Below, piece after piece: positions 43,125-52,000 of a stretch of DNA of 64,000 nt. Both the position numbers and the translations under genes were made by a program. The DNA is from Leptospiraceae bacterium (GTDB lineage Bacteria > Spirochaetota > Leptospiria > Leptospirales > Leptospiraceae), in contig JACKPC010000001.1 in assembly GCA_024233835.1 (NCBI GenBank), positions 248,001-312,000 of the forward strand, written 5' to 3'. A model generated the notes under the pieces. The model was not told where the DNA came from, did not search any database, and was given only the letters and a program-made list of their open reading frames with translations. Numbering within the stretch: position 1 is the first letter of the stretch; the number at the start of each line of letters is the position of its first letter.

Positions 43125-44981
43125 TTACTGGCTTACCATAACTTTTATTTTCGGCCCCTTACCGAATTTATTGGTATAAACCTGTTGAACAATAGAGAGA
43201 ACATTCTGGATTGTCCAATACAAAGTGACCCCGGATGGCATAGTCCAGAAGAAATATAGCATAATCAAGGGCATGAAATACATCATCATCTTCTGGTTCG
43301 GATCAGATGATACCGAAGTCATACTGGTTTGCACCACCTGGGTTCCCACCATAATCAGGGGTAATACGTTAATATTAATTGTCATTCCTAATAATTTAGG
43401 AATTGTAAAAACAGTATCCGGCTCACTCAGGTCGTTTACCCAGAGAAATGATTCTTTCCAGAGATCAATTGTATCACTAAAGGCCGTATACAGGGCTATG
43501 AAGATAGGGATCTGGATAAGCATGGGCAAACAGCCCCCCATGGGGTTTGCATTATTACGCTTGTAAAGCTCCATAATTTTCTGCTGCTTGAGCTGGGGAT
43601 CTTTTTCATATTTTTGGTTGATTTCATCTATCTGGGGCTTTAGTTCCTGCATTTTTTTCATGCTTTCCGCCTGTTTCTGGTTCAGGGGATAAAATGCGAC
43701 TTTAAATAAAATTCCAAAAAGAATGATACACCAGCCAAAATTCGGAATGAGAAAATACATTTTTTTAAGTAACCAGACAATCCCGTTTCGGAAAGGAGTT
43801 GTAAGACCCTGGTTGAAGGACTTGTCCAGCTTATCAGAAAGACCGTGAAAAGGACTGTCCTTTTTAATGGGCTGAAAAGCTTCATTACGGAAGGTCATCG
43901 CATCCATTTCCCTGATTCCAACATAGGCAGCGAAATCAAAAACCTTTTCCTCACCAGAATTAAGACTCAGAGGCTCGTAATGAGCGAGGATTCCAGTCTG
44001 GTTTCCATCTCTCTTATCGAGTAAGGCTCCGCTCGGTTTGTGGTTTAAGGGGTTCAGAGCAGCTACAAAATAACGACTACCGGTGCCAAAAAATTCCAGA
44101 CCATTCGCATTTTTGATAATATCAAAACGGGGATCTGTATTTTTTTTGTTTCCTCCGAAAAGAGAACTGAAAAAACCATCCGTAGATTTTCCATCAACGC
44201 TGTCTTCAAAGTCTCCATCCATGTAATAGAAACGGAAAAAATGCATTTTGTGTCTGTCATCGAGTTCATCATAATTATCCACAGGACCGAGACTTCCAAA
44301 AGATCTCAGAAAAATAGGATGAGAGCTTACCTCTACCTTTTCTGTGGAGTTATTTCTGAGTTTTAGTTTAAATTTAAAGTAATTTTCTTTTTCAAAGAAC
44401 TGGAATTCTTTCTTTATGAGAAATTTCCCATCCAGAGAAACTGCATCGAAACTTAAGAGCAGCTTTTCTTTATCAAAATTAGATGAGAAGTTAACCTGGT
44501 TATAAGGAGAAAGCGGAATCGAGTCCATTTTCTCGATAATATTAAAATCAAAACCTCGATTCCGGCTGATTTCAATGGCCTTATATTTCTTGTCCTGAAA
44601 GGTAATTTCATCTTCTTTCTTTTTGATAATTTTTACTTCATTTCCATCCAGGCCGGGATAGTTCTTCACATAAAACTTCTCAATTTTCCCACCCATAGAA
44701 GAAAATTCTATGAGATAAGAAGAAGTAATCACATGATATTTGGAAACTTCTTTCGGTCTTTCTATACCCGGAAGTTCGACTGGTTTCGAGGATTCAGAAG
44801 GTTTCTCTACAGTGGAAGGTTCTTTTGTTTTATCCTCTGCACTTTTATTCTGAGTAGTGGTGCTGTTTGGAGTCTTTCCGGTTTGAGGTTCTTCCTTGGG
44901 AGCAATAAAGAGATTGATTCCATACCAGGTTACGAAAGTTAAAAAAATTACAATAAAAAGCCTATTCTGTCTGTCTTCCAT
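43125..44981 (-). CDS. yidC: Membrane protein insertase YidC (Gram-negative form)
   Basis: Inserts inner-membrane proteins alone or with Sec. One N-terminal anchor (LFIVIFLTFVTWYGINLFIA), a Thr/Ser/Lys-rich linker, the large periplasmic beta domain (GFDFNIIEKMD, YFKFKLKLRNNS, TGSRYFVAALNP) and the conserved five-helix core with NFGWCIILFGILFKVAFYPL, MGGCLPMLIQIPIFIALYTAF, IMLYFFWTMPSGVTLYWTIQN. The arginine-type core region and hydrophilic groove residues are retained. 618 residues is normal for spirochaetes and other Gram-negatives. Eight nt separate it from yidD. Confidence 0.96.
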   Translation of the reverse strand: MEDRQNRLFIVIFLTFVTWYGINLFIAPKEEPQTGKTPNSTTTQNKSAEDKTKEPSTVEKPSESSKPVELPGIERPKEVSKYHVITSSYLIEFSSMGGKIEKFYVKNYPGLDGNEVKIIKKKEDEITFQDKKYKAIEISRNRGFDFNIIEKMDSIPLSPYNQVNFSSNFDKEKLLLSFDAVSLDGKFLIKKEFQFFEKENYFKFKLKLRNNSTEKVEVSSHPIFLRSFGSLGPVDNYDELDDRHKMHFFRFYYMDGDFEDSVDGKSTDGFFSSLFGGNKKNTDPRFDIIKNANGLEFFGTGSRYFVAALNPLNHKPSGALLDKRDGNQTGILAHYEPLSLNSGEEKVFDFAAYVGIREMDAMTFRNEAFQPIKKDSPFHGLSDKLDKSFNQGLTTPFRNGIVWLLKKMYFLIPNFGWCIILFGILFKVAFYPLNQKQAESMKKMQELKPQIDEINQKYEKDPQLKQQKIMELYKRNNANPMGGCLPMLIQIPIFIALYTAFSDTIDLWKESFLWVNDLSEPDTVFTIPKLLGMTININVLPLIMVGTQVVQTSMTSVSSDPNQKMMMYFMPLIMLYFFWTMPSGVTLYWTIQNVLSIVQQVYTNKFGKGPKIKVMVSQ

Positions 44982-44989
44982 TCAAATAC

Positions 44990-45220
44990 TCAACCTTTTT
45001 TCTTGGGATTTTCCGGGATTGGGTCATGATAACCCTCGGATAGAGGGTTACATCTTGCTATTCTTTTTATGCTGAGATAAAAGGCATAAAAAAAGTTAAA
45101 ATTTTGAAATGCCTGCGTTGCATACTCTGAACAACTGGGGTAGAAACGACAGGCACCGGGTAATAGGGGAGAAAGAAACTTCTTGTAGAGACCGATGATA
45201 AAAATTGCCACTCTATTCAT
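44990..45220 (-). CDS. yidD: Membrane protein insertion efficiency factor YidD
   Basis: A 76-residue peripheral protein: FIIGLYKKFLSPLLPGACRFYPSCSEYATQAF with the three cysteines and proline pattern of the family, then IKRIARCNPLSEGYHDPIP. It helps YidC in membrane protein insertion. It overlaps rnpA by 4 nt and is followed by yidC, the standard order. Confidence 0.96.
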   Translation of the reverse strand: MNRVAIFIIGLYKKFLSPLLPGACRFYPSCSEYATQAFQNFNFFYAFYLSIKRIARCNPLSEGYHDPIPENPKKKG

Positions 45221-45546
45221 TTGTCTATTTTCTGGAGCAATTCTTTGAGTTGCCGGATACGTTCAAAAAAAAGTTTTTCGGTAAACAAATACGAAGCGAT
45301 AATCGCTATATCAAAGCCGGGTGATACAGAGGATTCAAGCTCTCTTATGCAGGCCCTAAGAACCCTTTTTACCCTGTTTCTCCTTACAGCTGTGCGGGCT
45401 GTTCTATCCGAACAATAAAGAAAACGGGTTATGGAAACCCCATTTTTCAAGTAAAAAATTCTGAGTGGATAACTGCTGAGCTTTTTTCCTTTTTTAAAAA
45501 CAGCCTGGATTTCTTTTTTGGAACGTAGAGTATTGTCTCCGGTCAA
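45217..45546 (-). CDS. rnpA: Ribonuclease P protein component
   Basis: Protein subunit of RNase P, which trims tRNA 5' ends. It reads LRSKKEIQAVFKKGKKLSS at the N-terminus and then RTARTAVRRNRVKRVLRACIREL, the RNR signature region, and ends LKELLQKIDK. At 109 residues it is normal. The start is a TTG at 45546 with no strong ribosome binding site, 6 nt after rpmH; no ATG is available in frame upstream of the conserved region, so the start is somewhat open. It overlaps yidD by 4 nt. Confidence 0.93.
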   Translation of the reverse strand: MTGDNTLRSKKEIQAVFKKGKKLSSYPLRIFYLKNGVSITRFLYCSDRTARTAVRRNRVKRVLRACIRELESSVSPGFDIAIIASYLFTEKLFFERIRQLKELLQKIDK

Positions 45547-45552
45547 AAAGTT

Positions 45553-45711
45553 TTATTTTTTATCGGTTCTTTCGTCAGAAACGGTCAGTTTATAACGCCC
45601 TTTTGCTCTTCTTCTGGAAATGACATTTCTGCCTCCCTGAGTAGCCATCCTACTGCGAAAACCGTGAGTTCTTTTTCTCTTTATTTTACTCGGTTGGTAT
45701 GTCCTTTTCAT
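45553..45711 (-). CDS. rpmH: Ribosomal protein bL34
   Basis: A 52-residue basic protein MKRTYQPSKIKRKRTHGFRS followed by RMATQGGRNVISRRRAKGRY and a short tail KLTVSDERTDKK. This is the whole bL34 pattern with a slightly extended C-terminus. First gene of the rpmH-rnpA-yidD-yidC-jag-mnmE operon. The 200 bp upstream to the divergent MaoC gene must hold its promoter. No dnaA lies beside it, unlike many bacteria. Confidence 0.96.
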   Translation of the reverse strand: MKRTYQPSKIKRKRTHGFRSRMATQGGRNVISRRRAKGRYKLTVSDERTDKK

Positions 45712-45912
45712 AACTCTTGTCCTGTATAATCAGAAAATAATTGCGTAATACGACTGGTACAAGTTATTTATGGGCCTTTTAGCGTCAAGTCGAAAATGGA
45801 AGAAAGTTTAGGAGTTAAATATCAGCTTCTTTCCGGACTTTTATCTGAAAAAAAAAGTTTTCCTTCTGGGCTTACAGCTTCATATTGTCTTAAAAAATAT
45901 CAGGGAATTTGC

Positions 45913-47094
45913 ATGAAGAAAATAGAATTCAATCCTTTTGCCGAACTCGCTCCCAATACGGCGAGTGAAAACTTCGAAGTTAAGAAAAACACCTATGGAA
46001 GGTACTTAGACGAATTTAAAGTAGGGGAAATTTTTGTTCATCCAAGAGCCTTTACCGTAGACAGGTCATTTGCCCAGGAATTTGCTACGACTTTCATGGA
46101 TGCAAACCCTCTTTTCCTGTCCGCACCCTATGCTCAGGCACACGGATTCAAAGATATGCTGGTTTCTCCCATGCTGGTGTTTAATCTTGCCCTTTCTCTC
46201 GGAGTCCAGAATAATTCAGAAAAAGCGGTTGCGAATCTTGGATATTATAATGTCCAGTTTTTAAAGCCTGTGTATCCGGGAGATACACTCTCTTCCCGCA
46301 CAAAAGTATTAGATATTGCAGATAAAGGAAAAGATAAACCCGGTATTGCTCACGTTCGTACCCTTTGCTTTAATCAGAATGATGAAGTCGTACTGCAATA
46401 TGAAAGAAAAATTATGATAAACTTTGCTAATGGTAAAGTAAGCGGACCTTCCAAACCGGGAAGCACTACTGCCAACTTCCCCGAAAAAACAAGTCCCCAA
46501 ATTGAACTTCCAGAATTAAAGTATCCATCGGCTTTCCGGGATGTAACCTGGGAAAATAGCTATTTTGAGTCCTTTAAAGCCGGACAGGTCTACATACACG
46601 CAAATGGTAGAACTATCAGTGATGAGCATATTCCCTGGACATACCGTGTGGGAAACACTCACCCTCTTCACTATGACAGGTTATATTCGATGGGACTTTC
46701 CGGCCCCATGAGTGGTGAGCCTATCGTATACGGTGGCTTAGTATTTGCCTGGTTAATCGGTCTTGCTTCCCGTGATATTTCAGAAAATATGCTCTGGGAT
46801 CTGGGTTATACCGAAGGCTATCATACACAGCCGGCTATCAGCGGTGATACGGTTACCTGTATTTCGCGCATCCTCAGCACTGAAGATGTAGGGGGTAAAT
46901 ACGGAATCCCTGCCGGAGAAGTTCAAATACAGTTTATCGGCTTGAAAAACATAAAGGCCAAAGAAGCTTTTGAAAAATTTGGTGCCGAATTGTTCATCAA
47001 GGAAGGCGATAAAAGAAAATTGGGTAAAGAAAAGCTACCCGAAAAGATTTTTGAAATCGAAAGAAAACTTGTTATCAAGAAAAAACCCCAATAA
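45913..47094 (+). CDS. MaoC-family dehydratase/hydratase with two hot-dog domains
   Basis: A 393-residue enzyme with two MaoC-like hot-dog halves. The first has FKVGEIFVHPRAFTVDRSFAQ, FMDANPLFLS and GFKDMLVSPMLVFNLAL; the second FKAGQVYIHANGRTISDEH and NTHPLHYDRLYS (Asn and His of the hydratase site), then PIVYGGLVFAWLIGLASRD. Such two-domain enzymes hydrate enoyl-CoA-type substrates such as mesaconyl-CoA; the substrate is not fixed by sequence. ATG 45913 has AGGGA 8 nt upstream; the frame from 45796 is only an extension. Divergent from rpmH. Confidence 0.82.
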   Translation: MKKIEFNPFAELAPNTASENFEVKKNTYGRYLDEFKVGEIFVHPRAFTVDRSFAQEFATTFMDANPLFLSAPYAQAHGFKDMLVSPMLVFNLALSLGVQNNSEKAVANLGYYNVQFLKPVYPGDTLSSRTKVLDIADKGKDKPGIAHVRTLCFNQNDEVVLQYERKIMINFANGKVSGPSKPGSTTANFPEKTSPQIELPELKYPSAFRDVTWENSYFESFKAGQVYIHANGRTISDEHIPWTYRVGNTHPLHYDRLYSMGLSGPMSGEPIVYGGLVFAWLIGLASRDISENMLWDLGYTEGYHTQPAISGDTVTCISRILSTEDVGGKYGIPAGEVQIQFIGLKNIKAKEAFEKFGAELFIKEGDKRKLGKEKLPEKIFEIERKLVIKKKPQ

Positions 47095-47143
47095 CTAAAA
47101 AAACCGACTGGATAAAATCGTAAAAGTCGCGTATTGCAAAGTA

Positions 47144-47180
47144 ATATACAGATGAGTACAATGGTTGCTCATCTGTATAT
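47144..47180. repeat. 13-bp perfect inverted repeat
   Basis: ATATACAGATGAG (47144-47156) and CTCATCTGTATAT (47168-47180) are exact inverses with an 11-nt loop, 50 nt after the MaoC stop and 135 nt before the next gene. No T-run follows, so it may be an operator or a terminator without U-tract. The rest of 47095-47315 shows nothing else. Confidence 0.7.
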
Positions 47181-47315
47181 GGAATTCATGGGATATCTAA
47201 TATAGCAGCATTTTTAACTCTATACCCGGATTTTCTCCGGATCTGTTTTCTACTTGACCCCGGATTAGTGAAAGAATTTGCTTAACTAAGAACAAGAATC
47301 TCTGGAGGATCAGTA

Positions 47316-48194
47316 GTGAGCTATACAAACGAACAGAAAAGTTTCATATCTTTCCGTAATAACCTGAAAATTTTTTACCAATCCTGGAAAAAAACGGATG
47401 CAAAACGAGTTCTCGTAATCCAACACGGCTTTGGAGAGCATAGTGATCGCTATAAAAACCTCCTTGATAAACTGAAAGATTCGGATTTTAATATTTATGC
47501 ACTCGATTCGAGAGGGCATGGCCGCTCTGAAGGAATCCGCGGGCATGTAGAGCAGTTTCAATACTATGTGGATGACCTTTCTCATCTCATTCATATTGCC
47601 CAGGAAGAGAACAATACAAAAAAAATATTTCTCCTGGGTCACTCTCTTGGTGGTGTAATTGCCTTACAATATTCCCTTGAGTTAAATAATCAGGATTATC
47701 TCCATGCCCTGCTATTAAGTGCCCCCGGGCTAAAAGTCAAGATGGACCTGGAAAAAGAAGTTAAAAAAATTGCCGCTCGTTACCTCGCGGTACTTATGCC
47801 CGATTTTGTCCTGGATGCCAATCTCGATGTAAATTTTTTAAGTCACGATAAAGCGGTTATCGATGCTTACAATAAGGACCCCCTGGTTCACGGCAAAATT
47901 TCCTTCCAGATGGCCAATAACCTTTTCCATCTCTCTCATGCCCTGTATAAAAAGGCACACAGGCTTACAGCACCTGTTTTTCTTATGCATGGTGATGCTG
48001 ACGGTATTGTGGATGTTAGAGGAAGCATTGAATTAGAAAAAGCCTTGAGTAGCGCACAGGTCAGTTTAAAAGTTTATCCCGGTCTTTACCATGAAATGAT
48101 GAACGAACCTCCGGAAAGTCGCGAGAAAGTATTGGATGATTTAAAATATTTTATAGATTCGATTGTCCCGGAATCAAAACCTGTATCTTCATAA
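47316..48194 (+). CDS. Alpha/beta hydrolase, monoacylglycerol-lipase type
   Basis: Serine hydrolase of the Hydrolase_4/lysophospholipase group, 292 residues. It has VLVIQHGFGEHSDRY (HGxGEHxxRY, family mark), YALDSRGHGRSEGIRGH, the nucleophile FLLGHSLGGVIAL, VFLMHGDADGIVDV with the acid, and YPGLYHEMMNEP with the catalytic His. Likely substrates are monoacylglycerols or lysolipids; this is family inference. It uses a GTG start at 47316 with GGAGG 8 nt upstream. Confidence 0.88.
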   Translation: MSYTNEQKSFISFRNNLKIFYQSWKKTDAKRVLVIQHGFGEHSDRYKNLLDKLKDSDFNIYALDSRGHGRSEGIRGHVEQFQYYVDDLSHLIHIAQEENNTKKIFLLGHSLGGVIALQYSLELNNQDYLHALLLSAPGLKVKMDLEKEVKKIAARYLAVLMPDFVLDANLDVNFLSHDKAVIDAYNKDPLVHGKISFQMANNLFHLSHALYKKAHRLTAPVFLMHGDADGIVDVRGSIELEKALSSAQVSLKVYPGLYHEMMNEPPESREKVLDDLKYFIDSIVPESKPVSS

Positions 48195-48258
48195 GAAAAG
48201 GGAAAAAAACAGTTTATTAATAGAGAAAGATTCATAAGCTGATCCGGAAGGATTGTTT

Positions 48259-48951
48259 ATGAATCTTAAAAATTTATTCCTATTTCTTACGTTTTTCTTT
48301 TCCATATTATACGCCTCTGATACCTACAGGCTGGAAGTCAAAGGTTTCGGAAGGGCTTCAGAAGATGCCATTCGTTTAAAGACCTATCTGGGCAAGAAAT
48401 TAAGCTGTACGGAAGCTGCTCGCTTAAATGCTCTGCAAAATAGTTCTATAGATGGTAATATACTCTTGCAGGGTTCTCCTGAGTCCCCCGAAATTCAGTT
48501 CAGTACGGCAGGAAAACTTCCCCCTTTTTCTCTTCTTTCCTGCAGGAGTGTGAAAAATGATTACGAAGAATGTATCTGTAAGTTAAAAATTAAGAAAGAT
48601 CCTCCTTTAAAAACAACTCGGGTTACAAGTCGGGGAGAGGGCTGGATCGATGAAGACAACTATGAAACCCTTTCCGAAGGTAGGGCATCATCTAAAGCTA
48701 TAGAAAAAGAAAGTCCCGCTATGAAAGAGACTACCTGTGTGGAGGCTGCCCGCTTAAGTGCTGTAGGAAAAATGTTTTCTGACATAGCCCGTGAAAAAGG
48801 TATTCGACACTATAATATCCGAATACAATCTCCCCAGATCTGGCTAAAATCCTGTGAATCCACCGATAATGAATTTGCAAAATGTAGATGTAAAGTTATG
48901 TTATACGCAAAAGGTCTGAAAGATAGAGTAGAAAAGGCAATGGAAGAATAA
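48259..48951 (+). CDS. Exported protein with an internal Cys-rich duplication
   Basis: Not assigned to a named family. After a signal peptide (LFLFLTFFFSILYASD) two homologous halves follow: KLSCTEAARLNAL ... FSLLSCRSVKNDYEECICKLKI, and ETTCVEAARLSAV ... IWLKSCESTDNEFAKCRCKVML. Each half thus has one Cys near the EAARL helix and three at the end, probably disulfide-linked in the periplasm. This EAAR-plus-CxCK pattern occurs in exported spirochaetal proteins. ATG 48259 follows GGAAGGA; TTG 48253 is a poorer choice. Confidence 0.75.
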   Translation: MNLKNLFLFLTFFFSILYASDTYRLEVKGFGRASEDAIRLKTYLGKKLSCTEAARLNALQNSSIDGNILLQGSPESPEIQFSTAGKLPPFSLLSCRSVKNDYEECICKLKIKKDPPLKTTRVTSRGEGWIDEDNYETLSEGRASSKAIEKESPAMKETTCVEAARLSAVGKMFSDIAREKGIRHYNIRIQSPQIWLKSCESTDNEFAKCRCKVMLYAKGLKDRVEKAMEE

Positions 48952-49019
48952 TTCTAAAAATCCTTATGATTCCATTTTTTCTGGTAGTCATATAAATTCT
49001 CTTCGGAAAAATTTGTCTT

Positions 49020-49799
49020 ATGAAAGAAAAGTCCCTTCAAACCGCTCTTTTTATAGGTCATGGTTCTCCAATGAACATAATTGAGGAGAATGGTTTTACA
49101 AAAACTTTAAAAGAGTTTCGTAATAAACTTACAAAACCTGATGCCATCTTGATTATCTCAGCCCACTGGCTTACGGAGGGGACTTTTATAACTGCACAGG
49201 AACATCCACAGCAGATTTATGATTTCTTTGGTTTTCCTCCTGAACTTTACCAGATAAAATATGAGCCCCCGGGGAAATCGGAACTCGCAAAGATTATTTC
49301 TTTCGAAATTCCGGAAATTAAACCTCACATGCAGTGGGGTTTAGATCATGGTTCCTGGTCTGTTCTGCATAATTTATTTCCGGAAGCTGAGATTCCGGTT
49401 TTACAGCTAAGCATTGACTACACCTGGCCTGAACGCTACCACTACGAATTGGGAAAGAAGCTTCGTTTTTTAAGAGAACGTAATATCCTGGTAATAGGAA
49501 GTGGAAATGTGGTTCATAATCTACAAAAAGTTGACATGAAACAGGTAAATGCAGAACCCTGCGCCTGGGCTGTTGAGTTTGATTCCTGGGTGAAAGATAA
49601 TTTAGATAAGAAGAACGATGTGCAACTCTGTCAGTACTATAAGAAGTCTGATATAGCCACCCGGCTTTCCGTTCCCACACCGGAACATTATCTTCCCATG
49701 ATCTACATTCTTGGAATGAGAATGGAAGACGAAACCGTAAAATATATATATGAGGGTTTTCAAAACCGTTCGATTTCAATGAGAAGCTTTTACTATTAA
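49020..49799 (+). CDS. ygiD: DODA-type extradiol dioxygenase (YgiD-like)
   Basis: Class III extradiol ring-cleavage dioxygenase family, 259 residues. Fe/Zn-binding histidines are seen in ALFIGHGSPMN, ILIISAHWLTEG and IGSGNVVHNLQ; GLDHGSWSVLHNLFPEAEIPVLQLS is the other conserved block. In E. coli YgiD acts on L-DOPA in vitro; the natural substrate is unknown. It lies 15 nt before the peroxiredoxin gene, so the two may form a small operon. Confidence 0.9.
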   Translation: MKEKSLQTALFIGHGSPMNIIEENGFTKTLKEFRNKLTKPDAILIISAHWLTEGTFITAQEHPQQIYDFFGFPPELYQIKYEPPGKSELAKIISFEIPEIKPHMQWGLDHGSWSVLHNLFPEAEIPVLQLSIDYTWPERYHYELGKKLRFLRERNILVIGSGNVVHNLQKVDMKQVNAEPCAWAVEFDSWVKDNLDKKNDVQLCQYYKKSDIATRLSVPTPEHYLPMIYILGMRMEDETVKYIYEGFQNRSISMRSFYY

Positions 49800-49814
49800 T
49801 AATAAGGAACGAAG

Positions 49815-50258
49815 ATGAGTTTATTACAAAAAGAAGCACCTGTATTTTCTTTGCCGGATTCAGAAGGAAGCCTTGTTTCTCTATCTGATTACAGAGGTTC
49901 CAGGGTTTTACTTGTTTTTTATCCAGGAGACGATACACCTGTTTGTACCAAACAACTCTGCTCTTATAGCAGTGGTTTTGAAGAATTTCAGGGACTTGGG
50001 GTAAAGCTTCTGGGAATAAATATGGATTCAGTCGAGTCTCACAAAAAATTTAAGGCCAAGTATAAACTCCCTTTTCCCTTATTAAGTGATGAAAAAGGAG
50101 ATGTATGCAAAGCCTATGATGCCAAAGGTCTTTTAGGTACCAAAAGAGCTACCTACCTTATCGATGAAAACGGTAAAATTATTTTTGAAAATGTTGTTCT
50201 ACCTATGTTTTTCAAAGATAAGGAAGACATCATTGGTGAGATAAAAAAAATATTATAA
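49815..50258 (+). CDS. bcp: Peroxiredoxin of the Bcp/PrxQ type
   Basis: Thiol peroxidase of 147 residues: FSLPDSEGSLVSLSDYRG, FYPGDDTPVCTKQLCSY with the peroxidatic Cys in T-x-x-C and the resolving Cys five residues on (C-x4-C, PrxQ style), then INMDSVESHKKFKAKYKLPFPLLSDEKG and TYLIDENGKI. It reduces hydrogen and organic peroxides, with thioredoxin as usual donor. AAGGA precedes the ATG. It shares the strand and short spacing with the dioxygenase upstream. Confidence 0.92.
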   Translation: MSLLQKEAPVFSLPDSEGSLVSLSDYRGSRVLLVFYPGDDTPVCTKQLCSYSSGFEEFQGLGVKLLGINMDSVESHKKFKAKYKLPFPLLSDEKGDVCKAYDAKGLLGTKRATYLIDENGKIIFENVVLPMFFKDKEDIIGEIKKIL

Positions 50259-50272
50259 TCGGAGTACTAACT

Positions 50273-50371
50273 ATGAAAAAATCTACTATTACAATTTTTC
50301 TTCTTACTTTTTTCTCAGCAATTCCCGCTTTAGAGTACAAGGCTTCTTTAAGCCTGTTTTTTAATCCATAA
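50273..50371 (+). pseudogene. Signal-peptide stub, probable gene remnant
   Basis: A 32-codon frame with GGAG 9 nt upstream encodes MKKSTITIFLLTFFSAIPAL and then EYKASLSLFFNP before a stop. This is a complete signal peptide followed by the first dozen residues of a mature chain. It looks like the 5' end of an exported-protein gene whose rest was lost, perhaps in connection with the insertion sequence that begins about 110 bp downstream. A genuine micropeptide is possible but less likely. Confidence 0.5.
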
Positions 50372-50479
50372 CTTCCGGATTTCCTTCGAGGAAAAGAACC
50401 CAAAATACTTATGTATAGTAAAAATTGAGCTAAAATCATAGTAAAATTAGTACAAGGAAAAATGAATGAATAGCTCCTT

Positions 50480-51898
50480 CAGAAAATTTTTCACTGTTTT
50501 TAAAAATCTCGCTATGATGAATTTTCTCCTATAGAAATATTTGCTTTAAATCCATAAGCAATAGCCTGGAATAGTTGCTCCATAGATGAAAATTCAAATA
50601 TTTCAAACAAGTTTCTTATCTTTTGCCAGAACAATCTTTTTGCATGAAAAGTTCCAAGTGCTTTTCGAAATAATGCACAGCTTGATTGTTGGATCTGATC
50701 TACAAGAAAAGCAAGTATCATAAGAGTTGCAAAGTTATTAGACAAATTCTTACTGCCATGTCCATAATTGTGTTCAAAGTGATAACCCTGATTTTTCAGA
50801 GTATTGAAGGTTTCATTTTCTATCTTCCATCGTGCTCTCGCGATTCGCATCAATTCATAAGCATTTTCTTTTGTAATTTCAATATCTGTAACCCAGCTAA
50901 AAGCAATCATATGCTCTTTTTTATCAACCTGCTTATACTCAAGAACATTGACTTTGAGTTCTGAAGTCTCATTTAAAGAAATTTGGTTTGTAAAAGAAAA
51001 GTAATGAGAAAATCTATCTTTCTCTATACAGAATTGCTCTGTCTTTTTTAATTCCTGTAGCTTATCAAGTTGATTGTAAAGGTGTTTGTGATTTTTTTCT
51101 TTTGCACCTATGATAAAGGATAGATTCTTCTCTTTCAGTAATTCAATGTGGGGAGCATTTGAAAACAGAGAATCCTCTACAAATATTGTTTTTAAATGAG
51201 GATGCTCTCTTCTAAAATCTTCAATAAATCGTTTAGAGGCGTTTAACTCACAGTCATTTTTTGTTTTCCCATCTTCGTTTGTAATAGGTTCAAACATAAG
51301 AGGGATAACTTCTTTCTTATCCGGATGCACAATACAGGCACCATACATCATATGCTGGTAGAGAGTTCCACTTTTCTTATTCTTTACAAGACAGGATTTA
51401 CAATGAATTTTCTCTGAGGAGAAGAATCCGGTTCCGTCTCCGGAAAGAATATAATAATCATCAAGGACACGATAAGATTCGAGAACCTTGCCACGCTGAA
51501 GTTTTGAAAAAAGGTTTTTATATATTTTCCTGAAAGCTCCTGTTGAAACTTCATCAACAATTTCTCTCATTTGAGTGTCAGAGGGTATCTCTTGAATCTT
51601 GTATATACTTTGAAGATTTTTATTCTTCACTTTTTCTCTTTCAAACTCAAGAAGCGATGCGTTCTTTTGAGAAAAGATAGCAAAGGCTGACATCAAAGCA
51701 TCTGTTAGGGAAATCGAAGGATTGACTCTGTGGTCCGGGATTTTAGAAAATTCTTCCCGAATTGTTTGATAAAGTCCATCTGCTGATAAATCTACCCGTG
51801 CGTGTAACTCGTTTTTGGCTGGCATATAGTCAAAAAGACTATATCCCTGCACAGGTACAAGCGATTTTTGATGAAAAAGTTTACGAAAGCTTTCCCTG
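50480..51898 (-). mobile_element. IS4-like insertion sequence
   Basis: A single-transposase element. The ends are approximate: CAGAAAATTTTTCACTG at the left and, on the other strand, CAGGGAAAGCTTTCG...TTTTTCATC at the right can be aligned as imperfect inverted repeats with a further shared AAAAATC..CGCT inside. I see no clear target-site duplication. The element lies between the signal-peptide stub and the FecR gene. Confidence 0.6.
50512..51852 (-). CDS. DDE transposase, IS4 superfamily
   Basis: A 446-residue transposase, intact. The DDE elements can be placed: LSGDGTGFFSSE (first Asp), LKTIFVEDSLFSNAP (second Asp) and RWKIENETFNTLKNQGYHFEH, the Y-(2)-R-like block with the catalytic Glu. 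The C-terminus has HGSKNLSNNFATLMILAFLVDQ, typical of IS4-related families. N-terminal REEFSKIPDHRVNPSISLTDALMSAFAIF is the usual start domain. No frameshift or stop is present, so it may be active. Similar single-gene elements are common in spirochaetes; the ISfinder family needs a database check. Confidence 0.87.
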   Translation of the reverse strand: MQGYSLFDYMPAKNELHARVDLSADGLYQTIREEFSKIPDHRVNPSISLTDALMSAFAIFSQKNASLLEFEREKVKNKNLQSIYKIQEIPSDTQMREIVDEVSTGAFRKIYKNLFSKLQRGKVLESYRVLDDYYILSGDGTGFFSSEKIHCKSCLVKNKKSGTLYQHMMYGACIVHPDKKEVIPLMFEPITNEDGKTKNDCELNASKRFIEDFRREHPHLKTIFVEDSLFSNAPHIELLKEKNLSFIIGAKEKNHKHLYNQLDKLQELKKTEQFCIEKDRFSHYFSFTNQISLNETSELKVNVLEYKQVDKKEHMIAFSWVTDIEITKENAYELMRIARARWKIENETFNTLKNQGYHFEHNYGHGSKNLSNNFATLMILAFLVDQIQQSSCALFRKALGTFHAKRLFWQKIRNLFEIFEFSSMEQLFQAIAYGFKANISIGENSS

Positions 51899-52000
51899 TA
51901 AACCCAAAAATCTTAGCCTTATCTGCCTGTTACAAGCAAAGCGGGAATTGCTGCTTTTTTCTTTTTCTTATATTGCAATCCTTCAAAAACAAATCAGGCA

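Noticed and set aside
49318..49938. 206-codon minus-strand frame
   Set aside because: It is antisense to the well supported dioxygenase and peroxiredoxin genes.
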